A stretch of DNA of 64,000 nucleotides from Sphingopyxis sp. (lineage in GTDB: Bacteria; Pseudomonadota; Alphaproteobacteria; Sphingomonadales; Sphingomonadaceae), in the NCBI GenBank assembly GCA_016793775.1, contig JAEULK010000030.1, positions 33,813 to 97,812 on the forward strand, written 5' to 3'. Shown here piece after piece: positions 16,698 to 26,197 of the stretch; positions within the stretch are counted from its first letter, which is position 1, and every line of letters begins with the position of its first letter. Position numbers and translations under genes: made by a program. The notes under the pieces were generated by a model, which saw nothing but the letters and a program-made list of their open reading frames with translations, searched no databases and was not told where the DNA came from.

Positions 16698-17126
16698 TCA
16701 CTTCCCCCGCACCACCATCACCCGCAAACTCGCCGCCTCACCCTTCGTCAGCGCCAGCTCATAAGTCCCGGCCGCCAGATCGAACCACACCACCTTGCGG
16801 ATGCCCGAACAGGCCGGGCCGTGGCCGTGCTCGACCGAGGTCTGCACCGCGCCATTGGCGATCAGGTCGATCCACACCTTGCTGCCCGCCGCGACGCCGT
16901 AGCGCCCCGCGCTGTCGATCGTCAGGCGGCGCGACGCCGCGCCATCGTCCAGCGTCAGGGTGACGGGCGCACCCACCGCGAGGTCCGCCGCGTCCGCGCC
17001 GCTCCAGGCGGCATAGGGCGTCGCCGCCAGATCGGCGGGCGCGGTGCAGGCCGTGGGCTCGGGGTTGGCCGCGACGGCAGGCGCCGCCGCGCAGAGCAAG
17101 GGGAGGAAAAGCGCGGCGCGGAACAT
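16698..17126 (-). CDS. Hypothetical periplasmic protein
   Basis: 142 residues. A signal peptide (FRAALFLPLLCAAAPAVAA) is followed by a beta-rich domain with a conserved-looking end (GTYELALTKGEAASLRVMVV), reminiscent of beta-sandwich domains that report on accessory solutes, but no family was identified. Two cysteines in the mature part (TACTAP and GPACSGI) could form a disulfide. Of two ATGs, 17126 has GAAGGA at better spacing than 17132. Divergent from the TauE gene. Confidence 0.65.
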   Translation of the reverse strand: MFRAALFLPLLCAAAPAVAANPEPTACTAPADLAATPYAAWSGADAADLAVGAPVTLTLDDGAASRRLTIDSAGRYGVAAGSKVWIDLIANGAVQTSVEHGHGPACSGIRKVVWFDLAAGTYELALTKGEAASLRVMVVRGK

Positions 17127-17200
17127 GGGCATAATCCTTCGGGCTGGCAAAGCTGTATCGCGCTGTATATGGCCAGGGCCGACAGGCAAAGGGGGATTTC

Positions 17201-17935
17201 ATGGCGGGTCTGGCGATCGCATTCGGTTTTACCGCCTTGCTCTATGCGGCGGTCGGTTTCGGCGGCGGCTCGACCTATACCGCGCTGCTGCTGCTCGGCG
17301 GCGTATCGGTGGGCCTCGTCCCCGCGATCAGCCTCGCGTGCAACGTCATCGTCGTCACCGGCGGCACGATCCGCTTCGCGCGCTCGGGGGTGATGCCCTG
17401 GGCCAAGGCGCTGCCGCTGATCGTCGTCGCGGCGCCGCTTGCCTTTCTCGGCGGGCTGACCCCGGTGAAGCAGGGCGTGCTCGTCATCCTGCTCGGGGCT
17501 TCGCTGCTCGCCTCGGCGATCGCGCTGATGGTGCAGCCGCAGACCGCGAAACCTATCGACCTATCTCCCAAGCTGCTGCTGCCGATCGCGGCGGGGCTCG
17601 GCTATCTCGCGGGCGTCGTCGGCATCGGCGGCGGCATCTTCCTCGCCCCGATCCTCCACCTTGTCCGCTGGGCCGAGGCGCGGGCCGTGGCGGCGACCGC
17701 CAGCCTGTTCATCCTCGTCAACAGCCTGTTCGGGCTGACCGGCCAGATGATCAAGGGCAAGGGCGGCGAGATGCTCCACGCGGTCGCCGACCATTGGCCG
17801 CTGCTGGTCGCGGTGCTGATCGGCGGCACGATCGGCACGCAGATCGCGGTGAAGACCGGCCCTGCGGTGCTGATCCGGCGGCTGACCGCGCTGCTGGTGG
17901 GCTTTGTCGCGGTGCGCCTGCTCTTTGGTTTCTGA
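17201..17935 (+). CDS. TauE/SafE-family membrane permease
   Basis: 244-residue polytopic membrane protein. It has two related halves, each carrying the family glycine-rich signature (FGGGSTYTALLLLGG near the start and GVVGIGGGIFLAPIL near residue 145). Members export sulfite, sulfoacetate or other organic anions; the substrate here is unknown. AAAGGGGGA lies a few bases before the ATG. Confidence 0.87.
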   Translation: MAGLAIAFGFTALLYAAVGFGGGSTYTALLLLGGVSVGLVPAISLACNVIVVTGGTIRFARSGVMPWAKALPLIVVAAPLAFLGGLTPVKQGVLVILLGASLLASAIALMVQPQTAKPIDLSPKLLLPIAAGLGYLAGVVGIGGGIFLAPILHLVRWAEARAVAATASLFILVNSLFGLTGQMIKGKGGEMLHAVADHWPLLVAVLIGGTIGTQIAVKTGPAVLIRRLTALLVGFVAVRLLFGF

Positions 17936-18070
17936 CGCCTTTTACCCATCTTGCCTTCCCGCGCCGGAGTGCTAGCATCGACCGCATAAGTTCAGCGGCC
18001 ATGTAGCCGAGGGGCGTGCCGGAGCTGGAACAATCGGGTGCCGCATGGTCGCGGCGCGGTCGCATGTTGC

Positions 18071-19504
18071 GTGGAAAGGGCCGGCTCCATTAATTTCTTC
18101 GACGAGATGCGAGGCCAGACGGGCGACACACGGGCGCCCTACAGCGAATTTTGCGAATGGTTCGACGCCGAGGAACCCGCGCGCATTCATCGCAAGGCGC
18201 AGCAGGCCGAGGCCTTTTTCCGCACCACCGGCATCACCTTCAACGTCTATGGCCAGGACGACGCCGACGAGCGGCTGATCCCCTTCGACGTCGTGCCGCG
18301 GATCATCTCGGCGAGCGAGTGGCGGCGCCTGTCGCGCGGCATCGAACAGCGCGTGCGTGCGCTCAATGCCTTCCTCTACGACATCTATCACCGCCAGGAG
18401 ATTTTGCGCGCCGGGCGCGTGCCGGTCGAGCTGATCTCGCGCAACGAGGCCTTCCTGCCGATGATGATGGGCATGGACCCGCCGGGCGGCGTCTATACGC
18501 ATATCAGCGGCACCGACATCGTCCGCACCGGCCCGAATGAGTTTTACGTGCTCGAGGACAATGCCCGCACCCCGTCGGGCGTATCCTATATGCTCGAGAA
18601 CCGCGAAACGATGCTCCAGATGTTTCCGGAACTGTTCGCGAAAGTGCCGGTGCGCGAGGTCAGCGATTATCCGATCAACCTGCTGCGCTCGCTTGCCGCC
18701 TGCGCGCCGCCGCTGTGCGAAGGGACGCCGACGGTCGCGGTGCTGACCCCGGGCATCCACAACAGCGCCTATTTCGAGCATAGCTTCCTCGCCGACCAGA
18801 TGGGCGCCGAGCTGGTCGAGGGGCATGATCTGCGCGTCGTCGGCGGCCGCGTCGCGATGCGCACGACGCAGGGTTACAAGCCGATCGACGTGATCTATCG
18901 CCGCGTCGACGACGATTTCCTCGATCCGCTCAATTTCCGGCCCGATTCGGTGCTGGGGGTGCCGGGCATCTGGGACGTCTATCGCGCCGGCGGCATCACC
19001 ATCGCCAATGCGCCGGGCACCGGAATCGCCGATGATAAGGCGCTGTACAGCTACATGCCCGACATCATCGAATTCTACACCGGCGAGCGCGCGCTGCTGC
19101 CCAATGTGCCGACCTGGCGGTGCAGCGAGCCCGATCATCTGAAGGAGGTGCTCGACCGCCTGCCCGAGCTGGTGGTCAAGGAGGTGCATGGGTCGGGCGG
19201 CTACGGCATGCTCGTCGGCCCCGCCGCGAGCAAGAAGGAGATCGCCGCGTTCAGGGCGAAGCTGGAGGCGAACCCGCGCAACTATATCGCGCAGCCGACG
19301 CTGTCGCTCTCGACCGTGCCGATCTTCACGCGCAGCGGCCTCGCGCCGCGTCACGTCGATCTTCGCCCCTTCGTGCTGATGTCGCCCGCGGGCATCACCA
19401 TCACCCCCGGCGGGCTGACCCGCGTCGCGATGACCAAGGGGTCGCTGGTGGTGAATTCGAGCCAGGGCGGCGGCACCAAAGACACCTGGGTGCTGGAAGA
19501 CTGA
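18071..19504 (+). CDS. Circularly permuted ATP-grasp protein (COG2308) of the Anbu cluster
   Basis: About 477 residues. The NFFDEM start, FNVYGQ...IPFDVVPRIIS block, EDNARTPSGVSYMLENR and VKEVHGSGGYGMLVGP (glycine-rich ATP-binding loop) identify the circularly permuted ATP-grasp family, predicted to form peptide or amide bonds. The start is uncertain: GTG at 18071 keeps the conserved INFFDEM sequence, while ATG at 18107 would remove it. The stop overlaps the alpha-E gene by one base. First of four genes that recur together with Anbu. Confidence 0.88.
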   Translation: MERAGSINFFDEMRGQTGDTRAPYSEFCEWFDAEEPARIHRKAQQAEAFFRTTGITFNVYGQDDADERLIPFDVVPRIISASEWRRLSRGIEQRVRALNAFLYDIYHRQEILRAGRVPVELISRNEAFLPMMMGMDPPGGVYTHISGTDIVRTGPNEFYVLEDNARTPSGVSYMLENRETMLQMFPELFAKVPVREVSDYPINLLRSLAACAPPLCEGTPTVAVLTPGIHNSAYFEHSFLADQMGAELVEGHDLRVVGGRVAMRTTQGYKPIDVIYRRVDDDFLDPLNFRPDSVLGVPGIWDVYRAGGITIANAPGTGIADDKALYSYMPDIIEFYTGERALLPNVPTWRCSEPDHLKEVLDRLPELVVKEVHGSGGYGMLVGPAASKKEIAAFRAKLEANPRNYIAQPTLSLSTVPIFTRSGLAPRHVDLRPFVLMSPAGITITPGGLTRVAMTKGSLVVNSSQGGGTKDTWVLED

Positions 19505-20445
19505 TGCTCGGCAAGACCGCAGGCAGCCTCTTCTGGATGGCACGCTATCTCGAACGCAGCGAGAATAATGCACGGCTGATCGACGCCGGGTTCCGCATCG
19601 CGCTGACCCGGTCGAGCACCGCCCGGGCCGAATGGAAATCGATCCTCGTGACCGCGGGGTCGAACCAGGCCTATGCCGCGACGGGGCAGGAATATAACTC
19701 GGCGAAGGTCGTCGATTTCATGCTGCGCGACACGCACAACCCGTCGAGCATATTGTCGGTGGTCAAACAGGCGCGCGACAATGCCCGCACCGCGCGCACC
19801 TATCTGACCCGCGAGGTGTGGGAGGCGGTCAATACCAGCTGGATGACGCTCGGCGCCCTGCTCAAGCGCCAGGTGCGCGACGACGATCTGCCCGACGTCC
19901 TCTCGGCGATCCGCCAGCAGAGCGCCCAGGTGCGCGGCGCCTTTTCGGGCACGATGCTGCGCAACGACGGCTATAATTTCGCGCGCCTCGGCACCTTTCT
20001 CGAACGCGCCGACAACACGGCGCGCATCCTCGACGTCAAATATTATCTGCTGCTGCCCTCGGTCGCGCATATCGGCACCTCGATCGACAATGTGCAGTGG
20101 GAAACGATCCTGCGCTCGGTGTCGGCGCACCGCGCCTATCACTGGCTCTACGGGACCGAGATCAGCGCGCTCAAGATCGCCGAATTCCTGATCCTCTACA
20201 AACAGATGCCGCGCAGCCTGGCCTTTTGCGCGCAGAAGATGCAGGACAATATCGGCTGGCTGCAGCGCGGCTACAGGCACGAGACCGAGGCCGGGCGCAT
20301 GGTCGAGGCGCTGCACCAGAAAAAGCTCGCGGGGCCGATCCAGGCGATCTTCGACAATGGCCTTCACGAATATATCACCGACTTCCTTCGCGCCAATGCC
20401 GCGCTCGCGCAGCAGATCGAGCGCGACTATCGGTTTGTCGTATGA
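19504..20445 (+). CDS. Alpha-E domain protein (COG2307) of the Anbu cluster
   Basis: 313-residue all-helical protein that begins MLGKTAGSLFWMARYLERSENNARL, the standard opening of the alpha-E family, with a second related block FARLGTFLERADNTARILDVKYY. Biochemical role unknown; almost always encoded with the permuted ATP-grasp and a transglutaminase. One-base overlap upstream and ATGA overlap downstream imply a tight operon. Confidence 0.92.
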   Translation: MLGKTAGSLFWMARYLERSENNARLIDAGFRIALTRSSTARAEWKSILVTAGSNQAYAATGQEYNSAKVVDFMLRDTHNPSSILSVVKQARDNARTARTYLTREVWEAVNTSWMTLGALLKRQVRDDDLPDVLSAIRQQSAQVRGAFSGTMLRNDGYNFARLGTFLERADNTARILDVKYYLLLPSVAHIGTSIDNVQWETILRSVSAHRAYHWLYGTEISALKIAEFLILYKQMPRSLAFCAQKMQDNIGWLQRGYRHETEAGRMVEALHQKKLAGPIQAIFDNGLHEYITDFLRANAALAQQIERDYRFVV

Positions 20446-21251
20446 CCATGAAGCTGCGCGTCGAACACACCACCCGTTACGAATATGACGCCCCCGTCAG
20501 CTATGCGCTGCAACAGCTGAAACTGACGCCCAAGGAGCGGCCGGGGCAGCAGCTGATCCACCATTGGACCATTGAGATTTCGGGCGGCACCAACCAGCTC
20601 CACTACACCGACCATCATGGCAATGGCGTCGATCTGGTCGCGGTCGATGCGGGGTCGCGCGAACTCGTCATCCATTGCATCGGCGAGGTCGAGCTGATCA
20701 CCTGGGACGGCGTGATCGGCACCCACCGCGGCGCGATGCCGCTATGGACCTTCCTCCGCCCGACCCCGCTGACCCGCGCCGGGCGGCATGTCCGCGCGCT
20801 CGCGGCCGAGCTGAAGCGCGATTTCGGCTCCGACATCGAACGCGCGCATGCGCTGTCGGCGCTGATCCTCCAGAAACTGCCCTACAGCCTCGGGTTCACC
20901 GGCGCCGAGACGACCGCCGAACAGGCGCTCGGCGGCAGCGGCGGGGTGTGCCAGGACCATGCCCATATCTTCATCTCGGCGATGCGCCACCTCGGCCATC
21001 CGGCGCGCTATGTGTCGGGCTATCTGATGATGAACGACCGCACCCAGCAGGATGCGACCCACGGCTGGGCCGAGGCGCATTTCGACAATATCGGCTGGGT
21101 CGGTTTCGACGTGTCGAACGGCTATTCGCCCGACCAGCGCTATATCCGCGTCGCGACCGGGCTCGACTATCACGACGCCGCGCCGGTGCGCGGCATGCGT
21201 TTTGGTGCAGCGCAAGAAAATCTGGTTGTCCAATTGCAGGTCCAGCAATAA
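20442..21251 (+). CDS. Transglutaminase-like cysteine protease of the Anbu cluster
   Basis: 269 residues. An N-terminal beta domain (LRVEHTTRYEYDAPVSYALQQLKLTP) is typical of the bacterial transglutaminase N family. The papain-like core has its triad in order: Cys170 (GSGGVCQDHAH), His207 (DATHGWAEA) and Asp223 (GFDVSNG). Probably a peptidase or amidase acting on the product of the ATP-grasp/alpha-E pair. Starts inside the alpha-E stop (ATGA). Confidence 0.92.
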   Translation: MTMKLRVEHTTRYEYDAPVSYALQQLKLTPKERPGQQLIHHWTIEISGGTNQLHYTDHHGNGVDLVAVDAGSRELVIHCIGEVELITWDGVIGTHRGAMPLWTFLRPTPLTRAGRHVRALAAELKRDFGSDIERAHALSALILQKLPYSLGFTGAETTAEQALGGSGGVCQDHAHIFISAMRHLGHPARYVSGYLMMNDRTQQDATHGWAEAHFDNIGWVGFDVSNGYSPDQRYIRVATGLDYHDAAPVRGMRFGAAQENLVVQLQVQQ

Positions 21252-21299
21252 GCCGGACGCGCGACTCTATCGGGGCAGGCTGGGGGGCCGAAAGACAAG

Positions 21300-22031
21300 A
21301 TGACTTATTGCGTGGGGATGCGCCTGAACAAGGGACTGGTGTTCATGTCGGACACCCGCACCAACGCGGGTGTCGACGACATCGCCCAGGTGCGCAAGAT
21401 GCGCAGCTGGCATGTGCCGGGCGAGCGCGTTATCACGTTAATGTCGGCGGGCAATCTGGCGACGACGCAGGCGGTGGTCAGCCTGCTCGACGAGCGCACC
21501 AAGGCGCCCGGGGACCGGCATCCCTCGATCCTGGCCGCGCCCTCGATGTTCCAGATCGCGACGATCGTCGGCGAGACCCTGCGCCAGATCGTGATGCGCC
21601 ACAGCGCCGAGGGGCCCGCGGCGGCCTCGCCCTTTCGCGCCTCGCTGATCGTCGGCGGGCAGATCAAGGGGTCCGAGCCGCGGCTGTTCATGATCTATCC
21701 CGAGGGCAATTTCATCGAGGCGGGCGAGGACAATCCCTTCTTCCAGATCGGCGAGACCAAATACGGCCGCCCGATCATCGTGCGCTCCTACGATCCCGCG
21801 ATGTCGTTCGAGGATGCGGTGAAACTGCTCTGCGTCTCCTTCGATTCGACGATCCGCGCCAACGCCGGGGTCGACCTGCCGATCGACCTCAAGATCCACG
21901 AGCGCGACGATTACAGCACGGTACGCGAACGCCGCTTCGAACGCGGCGACCCCTATTTCCAGAGCGTTGCCGACGGCTGGGCCGAGGCGCTGGGGATTGC
22001 GCTGGCGGAATTGCCGGATTTTCATTTTTAG
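21300..22031 (+). CDS. Anbu: proteasome-related peptidase (COG3484)
   Basis: 243-residue Ntn-hydrolase of the Anbu (ancestral beta subunit) family. It starts MTYCVGMRLNKGLVFMSDTR, so removal of Met exposes Thr2 as the nucleophile. The SDTRTNAG block contains Asp18 in the proteasome position, and a Lys follows (QVRKMRSW). Anbu proteins assemble into open ring or spiral structures, and their substrates are unresolved. The gene ends the ATP-grasp/alpha-E/transglutaminase operon, 48 bases after the preceding stop. Confidence 0.9.
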   Translation: MTYCVGMRLNKGLVFMSDTRTNAGVDDIAQVRKMRSWHVPGERVITLMSAGNLATTQAVVSLLDERTKAPGDRHPSILAAPSMFQIATIVGETLRQIVMRHSAEGPAAASPFRASLIVGGQIKGSEPRLFMIYPEGNFIEAGEDNPFFQIGETKYGRPIIVRSYDPAMSFEDAVKLLCVSFDSTIRANAGVDLPIDLKIHERDDYSTVRERRFERGDPYFQSVADGWAEALGIALAELPDFHF

Positions 22032-22099
22032 CTCGGGCGCGACGAAAGGCGTTCCGCCTTTGGATCGGTGAAGTCCAAGATTATATTCTGTGGGGAAAG

Positions 22100-22516
22100 A
22101 TGAGGCGAGTAGAGCTATCGATACCGTCCGAACGGCTGATCGGATTTACGATACCTCGAGACAAGAGCTTCTTGGTTTGCGATCACGACGAAGTGTGGGG
22201 AGTCATCGCGGATAACCCGGCTAGCATCGAGCCGACCAATCATGCGCCATATGAAATCGCAGCCAGATCGGACTTTGTAGGCTGGGGCCGTGAAGATTCC
22301 GCACCGATTCTGACGACAGGCGAATCAACGATCTCTTATGCATTCGATCCCCGCGCTGACGCCTTGGATTTGCATTACGCTAGGGGCGAGACACGAAGCA
22401 CAATAAAATTTCCGATACTGTCCGGCGACTGGTTCGCGGCATCATTCTCAGAGGAGGGCGATTTAGTCGTGCTGGCCGAACCTTATCGAGTCGATCTCTA
22501 TCAGATCGATCCCTAG
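22100..22516 (+). CDS. Hypothetical protein in AT-richer DNA
   Basis: 138 residues, no recognised domain and no signal or membrane segment. It looks beta-rich with short repeated hydrophobic-acidic strands (FVGWGREDSAP... DWFAASFSEEGDLVVLAEPYRVDLYQID). Base and codon usage are visibly less GC-rich than either neighbour, suggesting recent acquisition. A GGGGA sits 4 bases before the ATG, and a small hairpin (AAAGGC...GCCTTT) separates it from Anbu. Convergent with the amidotransferase gene. Confidence 0.6.
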   Translation: MRRVELSIPSERLIGFTIPRDKSFLVCDHDEVWGVIADNPASIEPTNHAPYEIAARSDFVGWGREDSAPILTTGESTISYAFDPRADALDLHYARGETRSTIKFPILSGDWFAASFSEEGDLVVLAEPYRVDLYQIDP

Positions 22517-22588
22517 CGGCGCTCGCTACTCCACTTTTTGAGGCGTAATATATTGGAATGGCGTGCCCTCGCGGCGCCGGTATTGGCT

Positions 22589-23515
22589 TCAACGCGCCAG
22601 CGGCACCACCCGGAACTTCGGCCGGTCGCCCGTCATCTCGGCGTGCACCATCGCATATTCGGGGACGGGCATCCATGTCGCGCTGTTCGACGACAGCGGC
22701 TCCGATGCGACGATGATCGCGCGGGGTTCCTCCTCGCCGCCGACCATCTGCCACTCGCCGTCGTGGAGGCCGTAATCGCGGCCGGTCGTAAACCACATCG
22801 ACAGGAAATTCATGTTCGCCTCGTGCACCTGCTCGGGCGATCCGGTGCGGTAATGGCCGAAGTCGAAGCAGTGGCGCAGGCCCAGGATCTGGCGGCCGGT
22901 GGTGAGGAACAGATTGCAGCTCGACGAGATGGCGATGCCATGGTGGCGCCGCGCGCGCTCGAGGATGTCGACCGTCGCCTGCGCCGCGGCGATCAGTTCC
23001 TCGCCCGCGGGCTCGGCGCGCCAGTCGGGAAGCTGCGAGAGCAGCAGCGCATAGACCCATTCGCTGTCGGTCGATCCCGATATCTGCGCGAGCAGCTCGG
23101 GGGCGATGTCGGGCATGAGCGTGCCCTTCATCTCGCCGATGCGATAGATGTCGCCGTTGTGCGCCATCGCGACCGCGGCGCCGGGGAAATGGAAGGGGTG
23201 GGTGTTCTGCTCGCTGACCTTGACCGTCGTCGAATAAGCGACGCCGCGAACGTGCGCGATCACGCATTCGGCGCGCGTCTTGGTCGCCAGCGACTTGAGG
23301 TTCCCGTCGAAGATCGGCAGCGAGGGCGAGCGGTAGCGGTGCGGCTCGTGCGCCTCGTGCGAGGCCGAATCCCACGCCATCATCCCGAACCCCGCGAGGT
23401 TCAGCATGTGCAGCATCTTGGGCATATAGGCCTGATTGACCAAGCTGCTATCGGGCTTGAACAACAGGTCGTCGAGCGTGACGCGCTCGCCCAGATACAT
23501 CATCGCCCGGCACAT
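22589..23515 (-). CDS. Class II glutamine amidotransferase (YafJ/EgtC-like)
   Basis: 308-residue N-terminal nucleophile amidotransferase. The start MCRAMMYLG exposes Cys2 after Met removal. The family's IAHVRGVAYST and NTHPFHFPGAAVAMAHNGDIY blocks hold the substrate-binding Arg and Asn-Gly, followed by STDSEWVYALLLSQL. No synthase domain is fused, so the acceptor is unknown. The frame continues upstream past the ATG into DUF1501 antisense noise, so 23515 is the start. Confidence 0.88.
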   Translation of the reverse strand: MCRAMMYLGERVTLDDLLFKPDSSLVNQAYMPKMLHMLNLAGFGMMAWDSASHEAHEPHRYRSPSLPIFDGNLKSLATKTRAECVIAHVRGVAYSTTVKVSEQNTHPFHFPGAAVAMAHNGDIYRIGEMKGTLMPDIAPELLAQISGSTDSEWVYALLLSQLPDWRAEPAGEELIAAAQATVDILERARRHHGIAISSSCNLFLTTGRQILGLRHCFDFGHYRTGSPEQVHEANMNFLSMWFTTGRDYGLHDGEWQMVGGEEEPRAIIVASEPLSSNSATWMPVPEYAMVHAEMTGDRPKFRVVPLAR

Positions 23516-23565
23516 AGGCTGCCCCCGTCTTGGCCCACCTCGCGAGGCTACACGAGGGGAAGGGC

Positions 23566-24693
23566 TTAGGCCAGAACCTCCGGATAGAGCGCCTTCTTCG
23601 CGCGCGCCGGGTCGATCCCGTAATGATGCGCCACCGCATCGGCGATCACCGCCTCGAGGCTGCGTGTCGGTTTGAGGTCGCGGCCGTCGAGCAGCGCGCC
23701 CGCGCCCAGCCCCGGCCAGTCGGCCGAGACCTTGCCGCCTGCCGCCAGCGCGCCGCCGAACAGCAAGGCCGCCGAGCCGGTGCCATGATCGGTGCCGCCG
23801 GTGCCGTTGACCGCGACCGTGCGCCCAAACTCGGTCGCGACGATAACCAGCGTGTTCGCCCATTCGGTGCCGAGCCCCGTCTTGACCGCACCGACGAGCT
23901 GGTCGAGCCCGCGCAGCTGCGCCGCGAGCCGGCCGCGCTGGCCGCTGTGCGTGTCCCAGCCACCGGTTTCGACCATCATCACCCGCGCGCCGTCGGCCGG
24001 CGCCATCAGCGAGGCCGCGAGCGTGCCGAGCTCGGCGCCGTTGCGGCCGTTGTTGCCGCCGATGTCGCCCGCCAGCTCCTGCGTCTTGATCGCGCTGTCC
24101 CACAGGGGATGGAGCAATTCGTCCTTGGCATAGAGCGCCGACAATCGCGCGATCAGGTCGCCGTCGGCCTGCGGCAGACGGCTCGGCGCATAGGTGCCGA
24201 CGGGCAGCGCGCCGCGCAGCGCCAGCGGCACCGCGGGGGCGATCGCCAGCGCGTCGCGCTCGGAGGCGGGAAGCAGGGTGAGCAGCCGGTTGAGCCAGCC
24301 GTCGTCGCGGCCATAGGGGCGCGTGCCGCCGCCCTCGAGCATATTCTGCCCGTCGAAATGCGAGCGGTCGCGATACGCCGTCGCCACCGCATGCGCGACA
24401 TGCGCCTCGCGCGCGGCGAACAGCCCCGCCGCGCCGGTCAGCGCCGGGTGGAGCGTGAACATGCCGTCGAGCTTCGCCCCCGTCGGCGCCTCGTCGGCGA
24501 GCGCGCCGCGCGCCGCGGCAAAGGCGGGGTCGCCGGTCGGCGCGGCGATCGCCAGCCCGTCGGCGGCGCCGCGCTGGATCACGAACAGCAGCCGCCGGTC
24601 GGTCGGCGCGGCGGCAAAGGCCAAGCCGGGCAATGTCCCGGCGGCAAAGGTGCCAAGGCCGGCGGCGAGGGCGGTGCGGCGCGAAATCATCAT
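23566..24693 (-). CDS. DUF1501 protein with Tat signal
   Basis: 375 residues. It starts MMISRRTALAAGLGTFAAG, a twin-arginine signal. The body has the DUF1501 pattern (LLFVIQRGAADGLAIAAPTGD, ETGGWDTHSGQ, and TEFGRTVAVNGTGGTDHGTGSAALLFGG), which resembles an alkaline-phosphatase/sulfatase-like fold with metal-binding Asp and His. Function unknown. Normally paired with a DUF1800 gene, as here (3 bases apart), which implies one exported complex or pathway. Confidence 0.9.
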   Translation of the reverse strand: MMISRRTALAAGLGTFAAGTLPGLAFAAAPTDRRLLFVIQRGAADGLAIAAPTGDPAFAAARGALADEAPTGAKLDGMFTLHPALTGAAGLFAAREAHVAHAVATAYRDRSHFDGQNMLEGGGTRPYGRDDGWLNRLLTLLPASERDALAIAPAVPLALRGALPVGTYAPSRLPQADGDLIARLSALYAKDELLHPLWDSAIKTQELAGDIGGNNGRNGAELGTLAASLMAPADGARVMMVETGGWDTHSGQRGRLAAQLRGLDQLVGAVKTGLGTEWANTLVIVATEFGRTVAVNGTGGTDHGTGSAALLFGGALAAGGKVSADWPGLGAGALLDGRDLKPTRSLEAVIADAVAHHYGIDPARAKKALYPEVLA

Positions 24694-24696
24694 GGT

Positions 24697-26121
24697 CTAT
24701 CTCCGCAAAAAGGCGGGGCTGGCGAACAGCATTGCCAGACCCTGGCCCGGACTGTCGGCGCGCGCAATCGCTTCGCGCGTGTCGGCGTCGAGCGCGTCGG
24801 CAAGCAGCAGCGGCGCGAGGGTGCGGGCGTCGGCGCGGTCGCCGATCCGCCCCGCGATGCGGCTGGCGAGTTCGACGCGCTGCATCAGCGCCGCCGATCC
24901 CGCCCAGGTCGCGACCCGGTCGTCATAACCCGCGGGCGACCCGGGCCGCCACACCGGTTGGCCGAGCTGGGTGAAGAGTGCGGGGATATTCTGTCTCTCG
25001 CCGAGCGGGGGCAGTTTCAGCCCGCGCATCATCGACACCGTCCAGTCCCACGGCGATTTGAACAGCGCGGGGGCCGCCTGCCACGCCTCGGGCGAGGCGA
25101 TCAGGGTGCGATAGAGCGAGGGCAGGTCGCCGCCGGTCTTGCGGAAATCGGCGGCGAGCCGTTCGACGAGCGCGGGCGGCGGGGTGTCGCCGGCGAAATG
25201 GCGCGCCAGCTTGGTCGCGATGTGCGTCGCGGTCGCGGGATGCACGGCGAGGTCGCGCAGCACCGCTTCGGCCTGCCGCGCGCCGGGCTGGTCGTATCTC
25301 TTGCCGAGGATCGTCTGCGCGCCGGGTTCATGAAGCGGGCCGACGAATAGCGTCTCGCCGGGCGAGGCATCGGCGGGCATCAGCCGCTGCCCCGCCCCGC
25401 GCCCGAGTCCCGCGACGGTCAGCCCGGTCAGCGCCTTGGCGAAGGACGTGACATCGGTCTGCGTATAGCCGGTGCGCACGCCGAGCGTGTGCAGCTCCAA
25501 TATCTCGCGCGCCAGATTTTCGTTGAGGCCGAGGTCCTTCTTGCCCTGCCGCCGCTGGCGCCGCGCCGCGACCGGGCTGGCGGGGCCGAAACTCTGCGCC
25601 TGGTCGAGATAGAGCAGCATCGCCGGGTGGCGCACCGCCGCGATCAGCAGGTCGGCAAATTTGCCCATGATGTGCGGGCGGATCGCCTGGTTCTCGTAAT
25701 TTCCGACAAAGCCGATCACCGTCTGCTTGTCGGCCGACACCGCGAAATGATTGGCCCAGAAATAAGTGAGCCGTTCGGGGAAGGGGGTCGGCGTCGCGAC
25801 CGCATGGCTCAGCCTCGCCCTTGCCGCCTCGACATAATGGCGGCGGATTTCCGAGCGCGACAGGCGCCGCAGTTCGGGGTCCATCGCCTTTTCCTCGTCG
25901 GTCATCGCGGCGGCCTCCTGCCGCATCGCCTGCCGCTCCTCGCGATAGTCGATATAGGCGGCGGCGATCGCCGCGCGCCCCGCCAGCCCGGCGATTGCCG
26001 CGGGTGCTGGGTCATAGGCGGCAAGCTGGCGCGTCAGCCACGCCCCGGGATCGTCGATCGCGGGATCGTCCCAGCGCCGCCCGAGCCCGAAACGGTTGGC
26101 GGCAAGATATTGGATCGCCAT
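24697..26121 (-). CDS. DUF1800 protein
   Basis: 474-residue DUF1800 protein: RFGLGRRWDD near the start, LTYFWANHFAVSADK, NENLAREILELHTLGV and FAKALTGLTV in the family order. Function unknown; reported members are secreted and co-encoded with DUF1501 proteins. I see no convincing N-terminal signal peptide, so export could depend on the Tat-tagged partner. AGGAAAGG precedes the ATG. Confidence 0.9.
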   Translation of the reverse strand: MAIQYLAANRFGLGRRWDDPAIDDPGAWLTRQLAAYDPAPAAIAGLAGRAAIAAAYIDYREERQAMRQEAAAMTDEEKAMDPELRRLSRSEIRRHYVEAARARLSHAVATPTPFPERLTYFWANHFAVSADKQTVIGFVGNYENQAIRPHIMGKFADLLIAAVRHPAMLLYLDQAQSFGPASPVAARRQRRQGKKDLGLNENLAREILELHTLGVRTGYTQTDVTSFAKALTGLTVAGLGRGAGQRLMPADASPGETLFVGPLHEPGAQTILGKRYDQPGARQAEAVLRDLAVHPATATHIATKLARHFAGDTPPPALVERLAADFRKTGGDLPSLYRTLIASPEAWQAAPALFKSPWDWTVSMMRGLKLPPLGERQNIPALFTQLGQPVWRPGSPAGYDDRVATWAGSAALMQRVELASRIAGRIGDRADARTLAPLLLADALDADTREAIARADSPGQGLAMLFASPAFLRR

Positions 26122-26197
26122 GACTCTGCCTTTCCTGTCGGAAAACGCATCATCGGCCCCTTTTGTCGCAAAACCGTCCCAGCGGGAACGGTTCGTC

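Noticed and set aside
24153-24401. Short frames inside the DUF1501 gene
   Set aside because: Alternative-frame shadows with Arg/Ala-rich composition.
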